Source: Owenia fusiformis
Taxonomy: Eukaryota; Annelida; Polychaeta; Sabellida; Oweniidae
DNA length: 60,000 bases
Direction: 5' to 3'
Assembly (NCBI GenBank): GCA_903813345.2
Contig: CAIIXF020000010.1
Span: 1,481,169-1,541,168 of the forward strand
Shown here: positions 31,873 through 44,200 of the stretch, piece by piece
Position numbering within the stretch: the first letter of the stretch is position 1
How the letters are laid out: every line of letters begins with the position of its first letter
Notes under the pieces: generated by a model
Database searches by the model: none
What the model was told of the DNA's origin: nothing
The model's input: only the letters and a program-made list of their open reading frames with translations
Translations under genes and position numbers: made by a program

Positions 31873-32825
31873 AGGTTGTAGCATAAAACATAAAATCTCT
31901 AATTTGGCCTGTTCAAAATGTTCTGCCTGACTAAATCTTGAAGTAACATTGCACACAATAATGTACTAAGTTATGCTAGTTTTTAAAATCATTTCTTCAT
32001 AGCAGATGAAGTATTTTTTAGACATTGTCTTATGGCTAGTTGAACCATAGGCCCTATCAAGGGGGTAGAGCCCATGGTTGAATGTAGAATCTTTGAGTTT
32101 TACAAACATGCAGATCATTTTGATCAACCAAAGTATTATTACTTAATACATACATGTAATCATAACACAATATTCCTTAAAGGCACACAGCATTTCTTAA
32201 ACACAGAGAATTCAAATTACTTTAATAACAGAAAGTGATTTGTTTTCATTGCTGCTGAGGAATCGTGTCTGTGTTTTATGTCAACATAATTGTATAATCT
32301 TCAAATAATCTATTCCTTTTTTACAATATTATCTTTTAGTTTTATATCCTTATCCTGAAGGCACACAATTTCACAGTATATGAGTCACATTATGTACACG
32401 TCACATACATGCTCCGGCACAATTGGGGTTGGCTACTTGGAGTGAGTTTATAATATTGTACAAAGCCTTGATCTCTGCAAATACATGTAGTAATAAAATG
32501 ACATCACTAAAAATAACAATAATGGCTGAAGTTTAATTTACGATAAAATAAATGCACAGTCTAAAGAAAAGGTGGCCACACAGTGTTAGTGATGCAAACA
32601 ATATGCAAATTCTTAAAAAATGCAAACACTAAAGCAGCATTCATACCCAATACAGATGGAGCTAGCAGAAAATGTTTGGTGCAGTTACCATGTGTGTGTG
32701 GTGCGGAATCGATGGTTATGGTATCCGCACAGAGCATTTTCTGCAATCTTCCTTTGCATTGGTAATTGATTATAGACTATTATGCCTCAAAGGCCAAATT
32801 AACATGTCTCAAAAATGGTACTGTT
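31873..32825. other. Intergenic, nothing recognised
   Basis: No gene found. An imperfect inverted pair, GCAGAAAATG and CATTTTCTGC, lies at about 32667 and 32738. Confidence 0.45.
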
Positions 32826-35800
32826 CAGTTACACCTCTCAAGATGAACACTCTAAGATGAACACTCTAGGATGAACACTCTAGGATGAACACTCTAAGAT
32901 GAACACTCTAAGATGAACACTCAAGGAATAAGGATGAACACTCAAAGATGAACACTCTAGGATGAACACTCTAGGATGAACACTCTAAGATGAACATTCT
33001 AGGATGAACACTCAAAGATTAACATTCTAGGATGAACATTCTAGGAATAAAGATGAACACTCAAAGATGAACATTCTAGGATGAACACTCTAAGATGAAC
33101 ACTCAAGGAATAAGAATGAACACTCAAAGATGAACATTCTAGGATGAACACTCTAAGATGAACACTCAAGGAATAAGGATGAACACTCAAAGATGAACAT
33201 TCTAGGATGAACACTCTAGGATGAACACTCTAAGATGAACACTCTAGGATGAACACTCTAGGATGAACACTCTAAGATGAACATTCTAGGATGAACACTC
33301 TAGGATGAACACTCTAAGATGTATTCTAGGATGAACACTCTAAGATGAACACTCAAGGAATAAGGATGAACACTCAAAGATGAACATTCTAGGATGAACA
33401 CTCTAAGATGAACACTCTAAGATGAACATTCTAGGATGAACACTCTAAGATGAACACTCTAAGATGAACACTCAAGGAATAAGGATGAACACTCAAAGAT
33501 GAACATTCTAGGATGAACACTCTAAGATGAACACTCTAAGATGAACACTCAAGGAATAAGGATGAACACTCAAAGATGAACATTCTAGGATGAACACTCT
33601 AGGATGAACACTCTAAGATGAACACTCTAGGATGAACATTCTAGGATGAACACTCAAAGATGAACATTCTAGGATGAACACTCTAGGATGAACACTCTAG
33701 GATGAACATTCTAGGATGAACACTCTAGGATGAACATTCTAGGATGAACACTCTAGGATGAACATTCTAGGATGAACATTCTAGTATGAACACTCTAAGA
33801 TGAACACTCTAAGATGAACACTCTAGGATGAACACTCTAGGATGAACACTCTAGGATGAACACTCTAAGATGAACACTCTAAGATGAACACCCTAGGATG
33901 AACACTCTAGGATGAACACTCTAAGATGAACACTCTAGGAATAAGGATGAACACTCTAGGATGAACATTCTAGGATGAACATTCTAGTATGAACACTCTA
34001 AGATGAACACTCTAGGATGAACATTCTAGTATGAACACTCTAAGTTGAACACTCTAAGATGAACATTCTAGGATGAACATTCTAGTATGAACACTCTAAG
34101 ATGAACACTCTAGGATGAACACTCTAGGATGAACATTCTAGGATGAACACTCTAAGATGAACATTCTAGGATGAACATTCTAGTATGAACACTCTAAGAT
34201 GAACACTCTAGGATGAACACTCAAAGATGAACATACTAGGATGAACATTCTAGGATGAACACTCTAAGATGAACACTCTAGGATGAACACTCTAGGATGA
34301 ACACTCAAAGATGAACATTCTAGGATGAACACTCTAAGATGAACACTCAAGGAATAAGGATGAACACTCAAAGATGAACATTCTAGGATGAACACTCTAA
34401 GATGAACACTCTAAGATGAACACTCAAGGAATAAGGATGAACACTCTAGGATGAACATTCTAGGATGAACATTCTAGTATGAACACTCTAAGATGAACAC
34501 TCTAGGATGAACATTCTAGGATGAACATTCTAGTATGAACACTCTTAGATGAACACTCTAAGATGAACATTCTAGGATGAACATTCTAGTATGAACACTC
34601 TAAGATGAACACTCTAGGATGAACACTCTAGGATGAACATTCTAGGATGAACACTCTAAGATGAACATTTTAGGATGAACATTCTAGTATGAACACTCTA
34701 AGATGAACACTCTAGGATGAACACTCAAAGATGAACATTCTAGGATGAACATTCTAGGATGAACACTCTAAGATGAACACTCTAGGATGAACACTCAAAG
34801 ATGAACACTCTAAGATGAACATTCTAGGATGAACACTCTAGGATGAACACTCTAAGATGAACACTCTAGGATGAACACTCAAAGATGAACATTCTAGGAT
34901 GAACACTCTAAGATGAACACTCTAAGATGAACACTCTAGGATGAACACTCAAAGATGAACACTCTAAGATGAACACTCTAGGATGAACACTCTAGGATGA
35001 ACATTCTAGGATGAACACTCTAGGATGAACATTCTAGGATGAACACTCTAGGATGAACACTCTAGGATGAACATTCTAGGATGAACACTCTAGGATGAAC
35101 ACTCTAAGATGAACACTCTAAGATGAACACTCTAAGATGAACACTCAAGGAATAAGGATGAACACTCAAAGATGAACATTCTAGGATGAACACTCTAGGA
35201 TGAACACTCTAAGATGAACACTCTAAGATGAACACTCAAGGAATAAGGATGAACACTCAAAGATGAACACTCTAGGATGAACACTCTAGGATGAACACTC
35301 TAAGATGAACATTCTAGGATGAACACTCTAAGATGAACACTCTAAGATGAACACTCAAGGAATAAGGATGAACACTCAAAGATGAACATTCTAGGATGAA
35401 CACTCTAGGATGAACACTCTAGGATGAACACTCAAAGATGAACATTCTAGGATGAACACTCTAGGATGAACACTCAACGATGAACATTCTAGGATGAACA
35501 CTCTAAGATGAACACTCTAAGATGAACACTCAAGGAATAAGGATGAACACTCAAAGATGAACATTCTAGGATGAACACTCTAGGATGAACACTCTAGGAT
35601 GAACACTCAAAGATGAACATTCTAGGATGAACACTCTAGGATGAACACTCAACGATGAACATTCTAGGATGAACACTCTAAGATGAACACTCTAAGATGA
35701 ACACTCAAGGAATAAGGATGAACACTCAAAGATGAACATTCTAGGATGAACACTCTAAGATGAACACTCTAAGATGAACACTCTAGGATGAACACTCTAA

Positions 35801-36332
35801 GATGAACACTCTAGTATGAACACTCTAGGATGAACACTATAAGATGAACACTATTAGATGAACACTAGGATGAACACTCTAGGATGAACACTCTAAGATG
35901 AACACTCTAAGATGAACACTCAAGGAATAAGGATGAACACTCTAAGATGAACACTCTAGGATGAACACTCTAGGATGAACACTCTAGGATGAACACTCTA
36001 GGATGAACACTCTAGGATGAACACTCTAAGATGAACACTCTAAGATGAACATTCTAGGATGAATACTCTAAGATGAACACTCTAAGATGAACATTCTAGG
36101 ATGAACACTCAAAGATGAACACTCTAAGATGAACATTCTAGGATGAACACTCTAGGATGAACACTCTAAGATGAACATCTCTGTAATATGAACACTATTT
36201 ATAGTTCTAATTTGAATTCATTCCATTGACTCCTATGTGAAATCTACATTTCTCTAATGAAGTCCATATTCAAACTTTTTGTTACACATTTTGTTAAATC
36301 CCAAAATTGTTCACTTTAGAGGGATTTTACTG
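32826..36332. mobile_element. CAGTAAAAC-family element swollen by a 3.3-kb satellite
   Basis: Left end CAGTTACACCTCTCAAGATG and right end TTTAGAGGGATTTTACTG are reverse-complement relatives, each matching the CAGTAAAACCTCTCTA-type end of the family. About 150 bp before the right end look like ordinary element interior (CCCAAAATTGTTCACTTTAG). Nearly everything else is the 14-bp array. Confidence 0.65.
32841..36178. repeat. 14-bp satellite array with higher-order structure
   Basis: About 3.3 kb of GATGAACACTCTAA and its variants (…CTCTAG, …ATTCTAG, …CTCAAA), roughly 230 units. A longer variant, GATGAACACTCAAGGAATAA plus G, recurs about every 60-200 bp and is usually followed by the order …CTCAAA, …ATTCTAG, …CTCTA(A/G), so blocks of several units were copied together. 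Near-identical blocks recur, e.g. around 35360-35520 and 35540-35700. There is no coding frame. Confidence 0.97.
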
Positions 36333-37834
36333 TACAGTCTCTCAAAATTATTGTTAATGGCACAACTAAGGATGATAAGTTAATTCCTGTGTTTTTGTTA
36401 CCATAACAACATACATAATTTGCATTGTATTGCTATTTCTATACAAATATACACTCCATAGAATTAGATTACATATTGTAATATAAGAAATTTATCAAAT
36501 ACAGTATACTGACCTATTTAGATTTTCTAATTATATGTGTAATGCCTTTGAAATGCAACTGATCTATATGTTATCCCCCAGATATTTCAGAAATTTAAAA
36601 AATATATATAATGGAACTTATGTAAGTAAGTATAAAGCACCCAAAAAGCATAATATATATAAATATACATGTAAATAATTCATAGTATAAATCTAATAAT
36701 TGTGCAAATGATCCATACTTAGGTTGACCAATAAATCAAGGATATTGGATATTTTACCCTTACCCATGTACACTATAATGTTGGCCAAAATATTTTCCAT
36801 CCATCCTTCTTCATTTATGCTTAAAATCAGCGGGTATAGAAATAATTAAAATACCCCTGGGGGAAAAGATGCCTTAAGAAATACCCCTGGGGGAAAAGAT
36901 GTCTAAAATGACACCCTGTACATGTTTGTCAAAGCATGTCATATAATGCACTCATCATATTGCACTATGCACTCATCATTTTGCACTAAGCACTCATCAT
37001 ATTGCACTAAGTGAAACTGCCATTTCATGTCAACACAAAACCTACTAAGAAGGTAATATTCTATACATACAAATAATTACTACTAGATGTATAAATATCT
37101 ACTTCAAAATATAAATCTATTTCTACATTTCTGTACATTCTACACATTATGTACATCACACACATTATATACATTTAAAGTGCTGTTATACTTAAAAATG
37201 GAAATGCCTACACATTACAAAAAATACTGTATCAGCACATTTAATCTCATCTTACTAATCTAAAATCTAAGCCACCCCAACTTTCCATTTGATAGTCAGC
37301 TGTGGTAAAGTCTGTATATGTTTTGGAACTCATATCATTAATTCATTTTATGACTTTTTGGGAGCCGATATGATCGAAAACAATATTATTGAAAGAGGTG
37401 CAAATGACCTGCTCTCTCAAAGATTGGTTTTCTATCATAATTTTTCAAAAGATTTCAACAAAGGATGTTCTAAATATGAATTATTTGAAGGAAGGGGAAG
37501 TTTAATTTTTTTCTGAAAAATATTGCAGTCTCTGGCCTCACATTTGTAAAAGTAAGCATCATGGTAGAAACATAGAAACACATTATTAGAATTATATTTC
37601 AAAAAGCTAAATTTTCATATTTATTTGCAATAAAATAATTGAGTCCATAGTATTTGCAATATTGCAATAAGTCTTCTCCATGAAGATAAAAATTGAAAAT
37701 TGTATCTAATTAACTTGAACTCTCTTGGCTTGTCTACTGCATTGTTCTCCTTTACTCAAGGTTTAGGTATCTTGCAGTGTACATTCATTCCTGAGGGCCA
37801 TGTGAATGATTTGGAATGATAGAAATAAATGACC
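36333..37834. other. Intergenic, 3' side of the RGS9BP-like gene
   Basis: No gene found. Two small tandem repeats occur: AATACCCCTGGGGGAAAAGA twice at about 36850-36900, and a unit of about 18 bp (CACTCATCATATTGCACTA) about three times at 36950-37015. A - strand AATAAA at 37620-37625 could end the RGS9BP-like transcript. Confidence 0.5.
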
Positions 37835-38150
37835 CTATGTCACAAAAACAGCCCCATGTCATACAAATGCCCCTCTGTCACATAAACAGCCCTGTGTCAC
37901 ATAAATGGCCTTATGTCACAAAAACAGCCCCATGTCATACAAATGCCCCTCTGTCACATAAACAGCCTTGTGTCACATAAATGGCCTTATGCCACAGGCC
38001 CTATGTCACATAAACTGCCTTTTGTCACATAAACAGCCCTTTGTCAAGTCAACAGCCCTGTGTCACATAAATGGCCTAATGTCACAGGCCCTATTTCACA
38101 CAAATAGCCTTATGTCACATAAACAGCCCTATGTCAAGTCAACAGCCCTA
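37835..38150. repeat. 20-bp minisatellite overlapping the RGS9BP-like stop codon
   Basis: About 15 degenerate units of TATGTCACATAAACAGCCC. The upper end overlaps the last codons and TGA (38134-38136) of the - strand gene. Confidence 0.9.
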
Positions 38151-38247
38151 TGAAGAGTCCAACTATAATGCCTATGACAACCACAATTATCGCAAAGCAA
38201 ATCACGCAAGTCCATTTCCTTCTCTGACGTATGTTAACAAAATGAGC
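38134..38247 (-). CDS. RGS9BP: RGS9BP-like exon F (membrane anchor, stop)
   Basis: Acceptor TTGTTTTCAG. 38 codons with stop: AHFVNIRQRRKW, then a hydrophobic helix of about 24 residues (CVICFAIIVVVIGIIVGLF), then IGLLT and TGA. The final codons are supplied by the adjoining minisatellite. Confidence 0.88.
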   Translation of the reverse strand, partial: AHFVNIRQRRKWTCVICFAIIVVVIGIIVGLFIGLLT

Positions 38248-41200
38248 CTGAAAACAACAACAGACATGACAACATTAGCAACCTATTAGTACTAAATAAA
38301 GTATACTCCCCTTAAAAAGTTTGCCAATCCCAACTTATTTGCTCTGTGTTAAAGCCTGATATGTTTTACAAAAATCTTTCATTTTCCACCTATATCAACT
38401 GTGGAAAAAGTTCAAATTCGAACATGCTTTAATGCACTATTTCAATTGAAAGTCGGAGTTGCCATACTTTTGGAGGGGGGTGTACATATATACGTCTATT
38501 GTATAAAATAAGGCTCATGTCACTTGTTTTTTCTAAAAGAAAAACTTTCTTTGGAGTAAATTTTTATGGTTATACAATATTGGACATTGTTCTGTATGAT
38601 GATAATTAAGTATGCCAATTATCTTTCTTGTTTTATAGAAATCAGAGCAATCAACCCAAAAGAAATAAATGCCTAATATTGAAATACATCAACTGAACAT
38701 ATCGTAAGACATCGTGAGAAAATGAGAAAATATCCTTGAAATATGACAAATTAAATATCAACATCTTGCCATCCATATCCAAAAGATTAGGGCAATTTCA
38801 TGTTATTGAAAACTGCTTTCAGTATGTTGAGATGGTCTGACGGATATATGTTACCTAGATACATGTATAATGATTTTAGCCAGTAAGTCTGCAGGTTTGA
38901 AAATAATCAATTGTATTGTCATTCAGATTTGTATGTAAAGTATATGCTCTTCATTTGGCTCTGTATGCAAATTCTGTATAAGTACTCTATATAGTATACA
39001 TGTATGTATACTGTATCATCTAAATTGTCTCCATTTGTTATATTAAAGGTACAGCATGAATCTGTTATATGCAAGCAACATGAGCCTTAAAGTGCAAAAT
39101 GTTAGTGATTGTGAAACTCTATAGAAACGTTAGTAAATATCAAATCTAACACAATCTAACAGTGATTTATTTCTTTATTAACTCATTCGCTACAAAGGAC
39201 GTGATATGACATCATAAAAAACATACGTTGATTACGAAGGATGTGATATCACGTCCAAGCACAAACCCGATGTATTTTTGGAATCTTGTTACCATGACAA
39301 CTTATAAAATGGGACTTAAAACCTATTGATTCTGAAAGGGTATATGATATGCTTTAAAATGATATATAACACTATATGTGTATGCCAATGTATACACTAT
39401 ATTTATTATCTCAGAGGTATCATATTTGGCAATTTGTCAGTATTATAGTGCTTTTGCCCCAGCATTGAATGAGTTAAGAGCAAAAATAATGTGTTCAAAA
39501 TGCAAGTGCTAATTATATAAAGTACATTTTATGACTGCATGGTGCCATATATGAATTAAGTGGTATCATTTTCAGGCATTAAAAATAAATATGAAATAAT
39601 AAGGAAAAAAAAACATATGGTTTATTGCAGATATAAGGTAAGAGGTAATTCAATGGGAGGGATGGAATATGAATTTTATTCTGAGGGAAAATATGATATT
39701 GACAAAGAAAAATATCATATTGACTGAGGGTTATAGCCTAAGTGTCAATTTGATTTTCCCTAGGACAATATCATATTTTCTAAAAGAAAAAAATCATATT
39801 CCATCACCACCATCAATAACCTAGTCATTCCATTATATTTTTCTCGTATGTCATCACTCAAGACACAATGATGATGATATAAAATGATACAATTTAATAT
39901 ATCATATATCACATTTTCAACTTTTATTAACAAGTTTTAAAATAGTACAAAAAACGTATAAATTGAGAGAAAAGTTCTAATACTCAAAGTAATAAATTAA
40001 AAGTCTAATTATCAATATCTGATATTGCATTTTGGCTCATAGGGGATCTGATATGGCATTTTGACTGATAGGGGATCTGATATGGTATTTTGGCTGATAG
40101 GGGATCTGATAAGGCATTTTGACTGATAGGGGATCTGATATGGCATTTTGGCTGATATGGGATCTGATATGGCATTTTGACTGATAGGGGATCTGATATG
40201 GCATTTTGACTGATAGGGGATCTGATATGGCATTGTGGCTGATATGGGATCTGATATGGCATTTTGACTGATAGGGGATCTGATATGGCATTTTGGCTGA
40301 TATGGGATCTGATATGGCATTTTGACTGATAGGGGATCTGATATAGCATTGTGGCTGATAGGGGATCTGATAGGGGATCTGATATGGCATTTTGACTGAT
40401 AGGGGATCTGATATGGCATTTTGACTGATAGGGGATCTGATATGGCATTTTGGTTGATAGGGGATCTGATATGGCATTTTGACTGATAGGGGATCTGATA
40501 TGGCATTTTGACTGATAGGGGATCTGATATGGCATTTTGACTGATAGGGAATCTGATATGGCATTGTGGCTGATATGGGATCTGATATGGCATTTTAGCT
40601 GATAGGGGATCTAATAAGGCATTTTGACTGATAGGGGATCTGATACAGAATCTTTTGAATATTAAGTATATTTGCTGTTTATTTCCCATGAATAATATGT
40701 AACTATAGAATAATGTTGCAATTTACATGATCCAAAATTGGAGTTAAAATGAACAGTGCTAAGATTCGACAAAGACATTGTGAACATTGCCAGCAAACAT
40801 TGTCAATAAAGCAATAAATTACGTTGTTTCTACTCAACGAGATCATTACAACTGTCTGGATTAACTCGAAGGTCAAAATGACACAGATTTCAACAAAACA
40901 TTTGTAGATATGCAGCATTGCAGTTCCTTTTGAAGATGTTAACTTGTTGTCTCTCTCAAAAGAAATTTTTTTATTTTGAAAAAATGAGACAGCAGGGGGG
41001 TTACATTAGCAAAACTAAATGAAAAAGCCAACCCAGACAATAAATAAAAAAACATAAATATATTGATTCACAAAATCATAAAAAATGTACAAAATATAAA
41101 ATACATGATTGCAAAAAGTCAAAAAGCTATTACTGTAAGATTAATTTGGAATGTCATTGCATTCATGAAGAAACTCTTTAAACCCACGCTACCCAAAAAA

Positions 41201-44200
41201 GTATCAGTTCTTTGTCGAAACCTCAAAACACAAAATGAAAGCTATATTTATAATATTTATTTAATGTAAATATTTATGTCATGTTAAAGCTTAATTTTAC
41301 AAATATATTGGAACTGGGACAATAATTTAATGAAAGCCATAGAATGGCAAAGTAGTGGAAGTAATGTCCTTAGATTAGTTTAAAAACATATTTACAGGTG
41401 GATTTAATGGGGTCAATTGAAATCATTTCCCATTTTGTAAATGATGTATTTTTTTAAAATAAAATAAAATACTTACTGCCTCAGGATCTGTCCCTGATTC
41501 TCCCTCAATGTCACTGTCAACTGAGTTCAAGGATTTAGAATCTGCAATCACATCAACATAAACATGTATAATAAAAAGCACACTTTTTATATTTTAATTA
41601 GGATAACAATCTCACTATGCTAACATATAATAGAATAACTCATTCTGAATCATGGAGAAAATTTGAATATGTACATGTATATACATGTACACATATGAAA
41701 CATTTGCAAAACTTTTTGAACGACCCTTGTACATATCAAAATGATCAATAATTCACACATAGCTTAACATGATATTTCACAAACAAAACATGATATACAA
41801 AAATATACAATATTCTTTCGATAGAATGACAATACCACGGATTGTGTAACAGCAATGCCAAGGCATAGCAAATCCAACATTACACAATGAAATGATTGGT
41901 CCATTTTATCGTTATGAATGATCTGTCCCTTTAATTGTTATAAATGATTGGTCCCTTTAATTGTTATAAATAATTGGTTCTTTATTATAAATGATCAATT
42001 CCTTTATCTGTTTGATTGGTTCCTTAAGCGACCAGTTCCTTTAATTTTTACAAATCAACAGTCCCTTTAATTGTTATAAATGATGGGTCCCTTAGCTTTA
42101 TATCATGTACCTGTGTTTGTTAAAACTAAAGCAATCAATGAACAAGAAATAGCTGATGTAAACTTCAAATTCATCACCGAATCCACCTCTGACTTGATGC
42201 AATCCTATGTTACATCAATATAATTGCAGTAAAGCAGTATTTTTATTAAACCAACCCTAAATCAACTCATAAAAGCAACATACTATACCTCATAAAATAA
42301 GAGATGACAATAAAATATAATCTGAGAGTAGATACTTATTAAAGGTCATGTATGGTTTCTATTAATAACTCAGTCCATGTGGAGGATCTATCTGGAGTCA
42401 GAATCTTTTACATAAAGGTACAATGTATATTCTGATGATAAAATTTTAATATGATTTGAATGATTATAATTACCAATAACAAATTAAATTGGTAATATCT
42501 TTCATTCTTTATATGGATAGTTAAATGTTATTTTACACCTTGACCTTGCCTAATCTTAACGGGATCACCACATTATACCAACGCGCATTGTACTGAAAAC
42601 CAATATACCGATGCACATTGTACCGAAACCTGTTATACCGATGCATGTTGTACCGAAAACCATTGCTGTATACTGACACCATGATTTTGTGATGTAAGAA
42701 GGCTTGTAATGGAATATGTATGATAAGTATTTTTGAAAATCATACATTTAATCAGGAAAACCAGGCAGGAAATAGCAACAGAATACTAGGATAGGCTTCA
42801 TCAAGGAAGAGAGACTCAAAACTGCGAACACTAAAATCACAGCCCAAGTTAAACCTTCACGTACATGTTGTTAGTCTGCGAATATATGTCACTTATTTAT
42901 TATCAAAGTTTAGTTTGGAAGAAAATAGATTTAAGAAGACCATGTAGGCTTTCCAATGGTGTGGGAAATGTGTGGGTGGGTGCGTAGCTTTTTCATATCA
43001 TAAACAAAAGATGTACATATTGTTGTTAGCCAGCGAAGATATTTTGTGATTTATTATTTAAGTTCTATGCGTTACACTTAATTCCCAGTCCCTCAACATT
43101 TAATTCCATTCTGTTATGAAGGAAATTAAGGAACACTAAATAAGCCTTCCAATGGTGTGCTGTACATGTGGCTAGCTATATCAAATCATTTTTAGTGTTG
43201 TCAGCAAAAAATGTTTTGTCATCTTTTATTAAAGTTCAATACATACTGCATAAACTTTTCAATGGCGCATTAAACGTTGTATATGTGGCTAGCTATTTCA
43301 AATTATAAAAATGTACGTAATCTTGTCAGTTCGTGAAACTATTTCATCATCTATCACATAATGCGTTTAATTAAATTTAATTTACTGCATTTCTTTTTAC
43401 ATTTTTATCCTGTTTCCTTGATCCTTGAACTAAGGCTTGACAACACAGAATAAATGTTAAAATTGTGGCAAGTTTATATATATATGTGTTTGCTAATTTG
43501 TCTATCAATTACTTTGCACTTGCATTGTCTCTTAAAGGTTAAAAGCAGATGGTTACACGCAGGAAAACATTTTGGTACAATGCGCGTCAGTATTATGTCA
43601 TTTGGTATAACGCCTTTCGGTACAATACACGTTGGCATAATGGGTTTCAGTATATAATGCACGGACCCCATCTCACCAATCTCCCTACTCTTCAATCTTA
43701 CACTCACTCTCACCCACAACCACATCTCTCTTCTAACTCTCAACACCCACCTTATCTCTCCCCACTCCCCCACCATATCTCTCTCCCAAACCCACCCTCA
43801 CCATCAGTGCCACCCTCACCAAGCCCCCCCCCCCCTGCATGCCAACAGCAAGTGTATTCTGTAAGATTAATAAATAAGTGACAGATGAGGTTGAGCCCCT
43901 GGATGGGGAAATGACCTGGAAGGCTACACGATACTATAGCTAAGTAATAAACTGCTTGAAAGGTGATTGATCATCCTAATATTGAGTTAATATATGAATA
44001 ATCCCTCTAATTAAGATAAATGGGTGGATCATTCATTCGCTTCTCCTTAAGGAGACATACCTCTGTGCTTGAGCAATATTCAGCTAATCTGTCAAAAAGT
44101 AAAAGTAAAACACAATTAGGCCTAAGGTTTCTATATACCATTGGAAAGTTGGGAGTGGCAACCTATTGAATCTCAACAGATTAGCAAAGTTCGGCCAATT

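Noticed and set aside
38134-38247. Exon F as the tail of a syntaxin gene
   Set aside because: The tail anchor alone fits a SNARE, but upstream exons match R9AP along the whole length.
40005-40689. Long minus-strand open frames (175-225 codons) as a repeat-protein gene
   Set aside because: All three frames are open because the 29-bp unit lacks stops; no start context, splice or homology supports a gene.
43549-43881. 110-codon frame rich in Pro/Ser/His
   Set aside because: Low-complexity CT-rich tract after a repeat end.
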